Shown: positions 42,756 through 43,172 of the stretch, piece after piece
How the letters are laid out: each line of letters opens with the position of its first letter
Position numbering within the stretch: the first letter of the stretch is position 1
Source: Deltaproteobacteria bacterium
Lineage (GTDB): Bacteria > Myxococcota_A > Polyangia > Polyangiales > JADJMO01
DNA length: 43,172 nucleotides
Direction: 5' to 3'
Assembly: GCA_025363655.1 (NCBI GenBank)
Contig: JANYDK010000045.1
Location: forward strand, 1 to 43,172
Made by a program: the position numbers and the translations under genes
Notes under the pieces: generated by a model
Seen by the model: the letters and a program-made list of their open reading frames with translations, nothing else
Databases searched by the model: none
Told to the model about the DNA's origin: nothing

Positions 42756-42992
42756 ATGCCATCCCCCAACATCCTCCGCATCGTCCCGCACGGACTCGCT
42801 TGGCAAGTCGTCACGGACAACACGCGCCGCCCGATCGACATCCTTTGTTCCCGCGAGCGTGCCATCGATCACGCGCGCGAAATCGCCACATCGGCGCGCA
42901 TTCCTGCCCTGGTCTACCTCGAGAACCGCGACGGGAGCATCGAGCTCATCGACATCACGAACGCGGCGAACGACCCGATTCGCCCGATGTGA
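42756..42992 (+). CDS. DUF2188-like small protein
   Basis: A 78-residue soluble protein: ILRIVPHGLAWQVVTDNTRR, SRERAIDHAREIATSARIP and ALVYLENRDGSIEL. The beta-beta-alpha-beta arrangement, with an Arg/Ala helix and a closing LxxHxxDGxI-type strand, fits the DUF2188 group, whose function is unknown. No signal peptide. The preceding 95 bases hold no gene. It is the last complete gene before the IS630-type start. Confidence 0.7.
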   Translation: MPSPNILRIVPHGLAWQVVTDNTRRPIDILCSRERAIDHAREIATSARIPALVYLENRDGSIELIDITNAANDPIRPM

Positions 42993-43105
42993 GACGAGGC
43001 ATCCGAGGTCGAGCTCGGACGAAGATTCGCACTAGTAGTTCGTCAGCCCCCCGGCGATGGGTGAAAAGTTGCCCGGTCGTGCGCGAATCGCCGAGCACGT
43101 CGAGC

Positions 43106-43172
43106 ATGAAGCGATATCGAGTTCAGCTCACGATCGACGAGCGCGCGGGCCTCGAGGCGATGTTGGCGCATG
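43106..43172 (+). CDS. N-terminus of an IS630-family transposase (partial)
   Basis: The last 67 bases open an ATG frame reading MKRYRVQLTIDERAGLEAML. It matches the N-terminal start of IS630-family transposases (RYRVxLTxEERxxLExL), which leads into a helix-turn-helix. The rest lies outside the window. The intergenic bases 42993-43105 should contain the left end of the element; AGTTCGTCAGCCCCCC near 43036 after a TA is a possible terminus but cannot be confirmed without the other end. Confidence 0.7.
   Translation, partial: MKRYRVQLTIDERAGLEAMLAH

Overview
The window is GC-rich, about 70 % G+C over most of its length (43 of 60 bases counted in one stretch of the tamB-like gene). Genes are densely packed, often with ATGA stop/start overlaps. 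The gene content suggests a member of the Myxococcota, probably Polyangia: a soluble-receptor chemosensory operon with a HEAT-repeat partner, multi-domain hybrid histidine kinases, Asp/Thr-rich and Cys-rich secreted lipoproteins, an RCC1-repeat lipoprotein, an ECF sigma gene followed by a TPR-like membrane gene, and a type III polyketide locus. The assignment is inferred from these features; no 16S or tRNA gene is present. Transposase-gene fragments sit at both ends (an ISL3-like 3' end at 2-124, an IS630-like 5' start at 43106), so the piece may be bounded by insertion sequences.

Region 1 (161-15824, all minus strand). A DUF1328 membrane peptide and a secreted hypothetical protein lie downstream of an eight-gene chemosensory operon. 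Read in the direction of transcription the operon is cheY-like, cheA, cheW, soluble MCP, HEAT-repeat protein, cheR, cheB and a REC-PAS-histidine kinase. All junctions overlap or are separated by a few bases. Further upstream on the same strand is a stress or maintenance block: topoisomerase IB, BON protein, Cys-rich small protein, DUF1003 membrane protein, a catalase-related conserved protein and a ferritin-like protein.

Region 2 (16051-25476, plus strand). A 1260-residue twin-kinase hybrid signalling protein comes first, then a degenerate beta-propeller remnant and a TspO/MBR protein. A five-gene operon follows: type III polyketide synthase, methyltransferase, FAD oxidoreductase, acyltransferase and alpha/beta hydrolase. 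It probably makes a methylated and oxidised alkylresorcinol, alkylpyrone or alkylquinone lipid.

Region 3 (25447-33706). This is an outer-membrane assembly locus. A TamA/BamA-type barrel protein with a lipobox (minus) faces, across 21 bases, a Trp-rich lipoprotein (plus). A small membrane protein and a TamB/DUF490 protein of about 1590 residues follow. The barrel and TamB proteins are the expected two halves of a translocation and assembly module.

Region 4 (33751-43172). A strong bidirectional terminator separates a tiny secreted protein from a set of surface and secreted proteins: a 161-residue secreted protein, three lipoproteins and a 652-residue RCC1 lipoprotein with lower G+C than its surroundings. 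Then come an envelope-type protein, an ECF sigma factor, its TPR-like membrane neighbour and a Cys-rich lipoprotein. A two-part motif, TCATAAACGC-N9-CAGGCATTGC, occurs once before the sigma gene and once before the Cys-rich lipoprotein gene. It looks like a shared promoter or operator. A DUF2188 protein and the start of an IS630-type transposase close the window.
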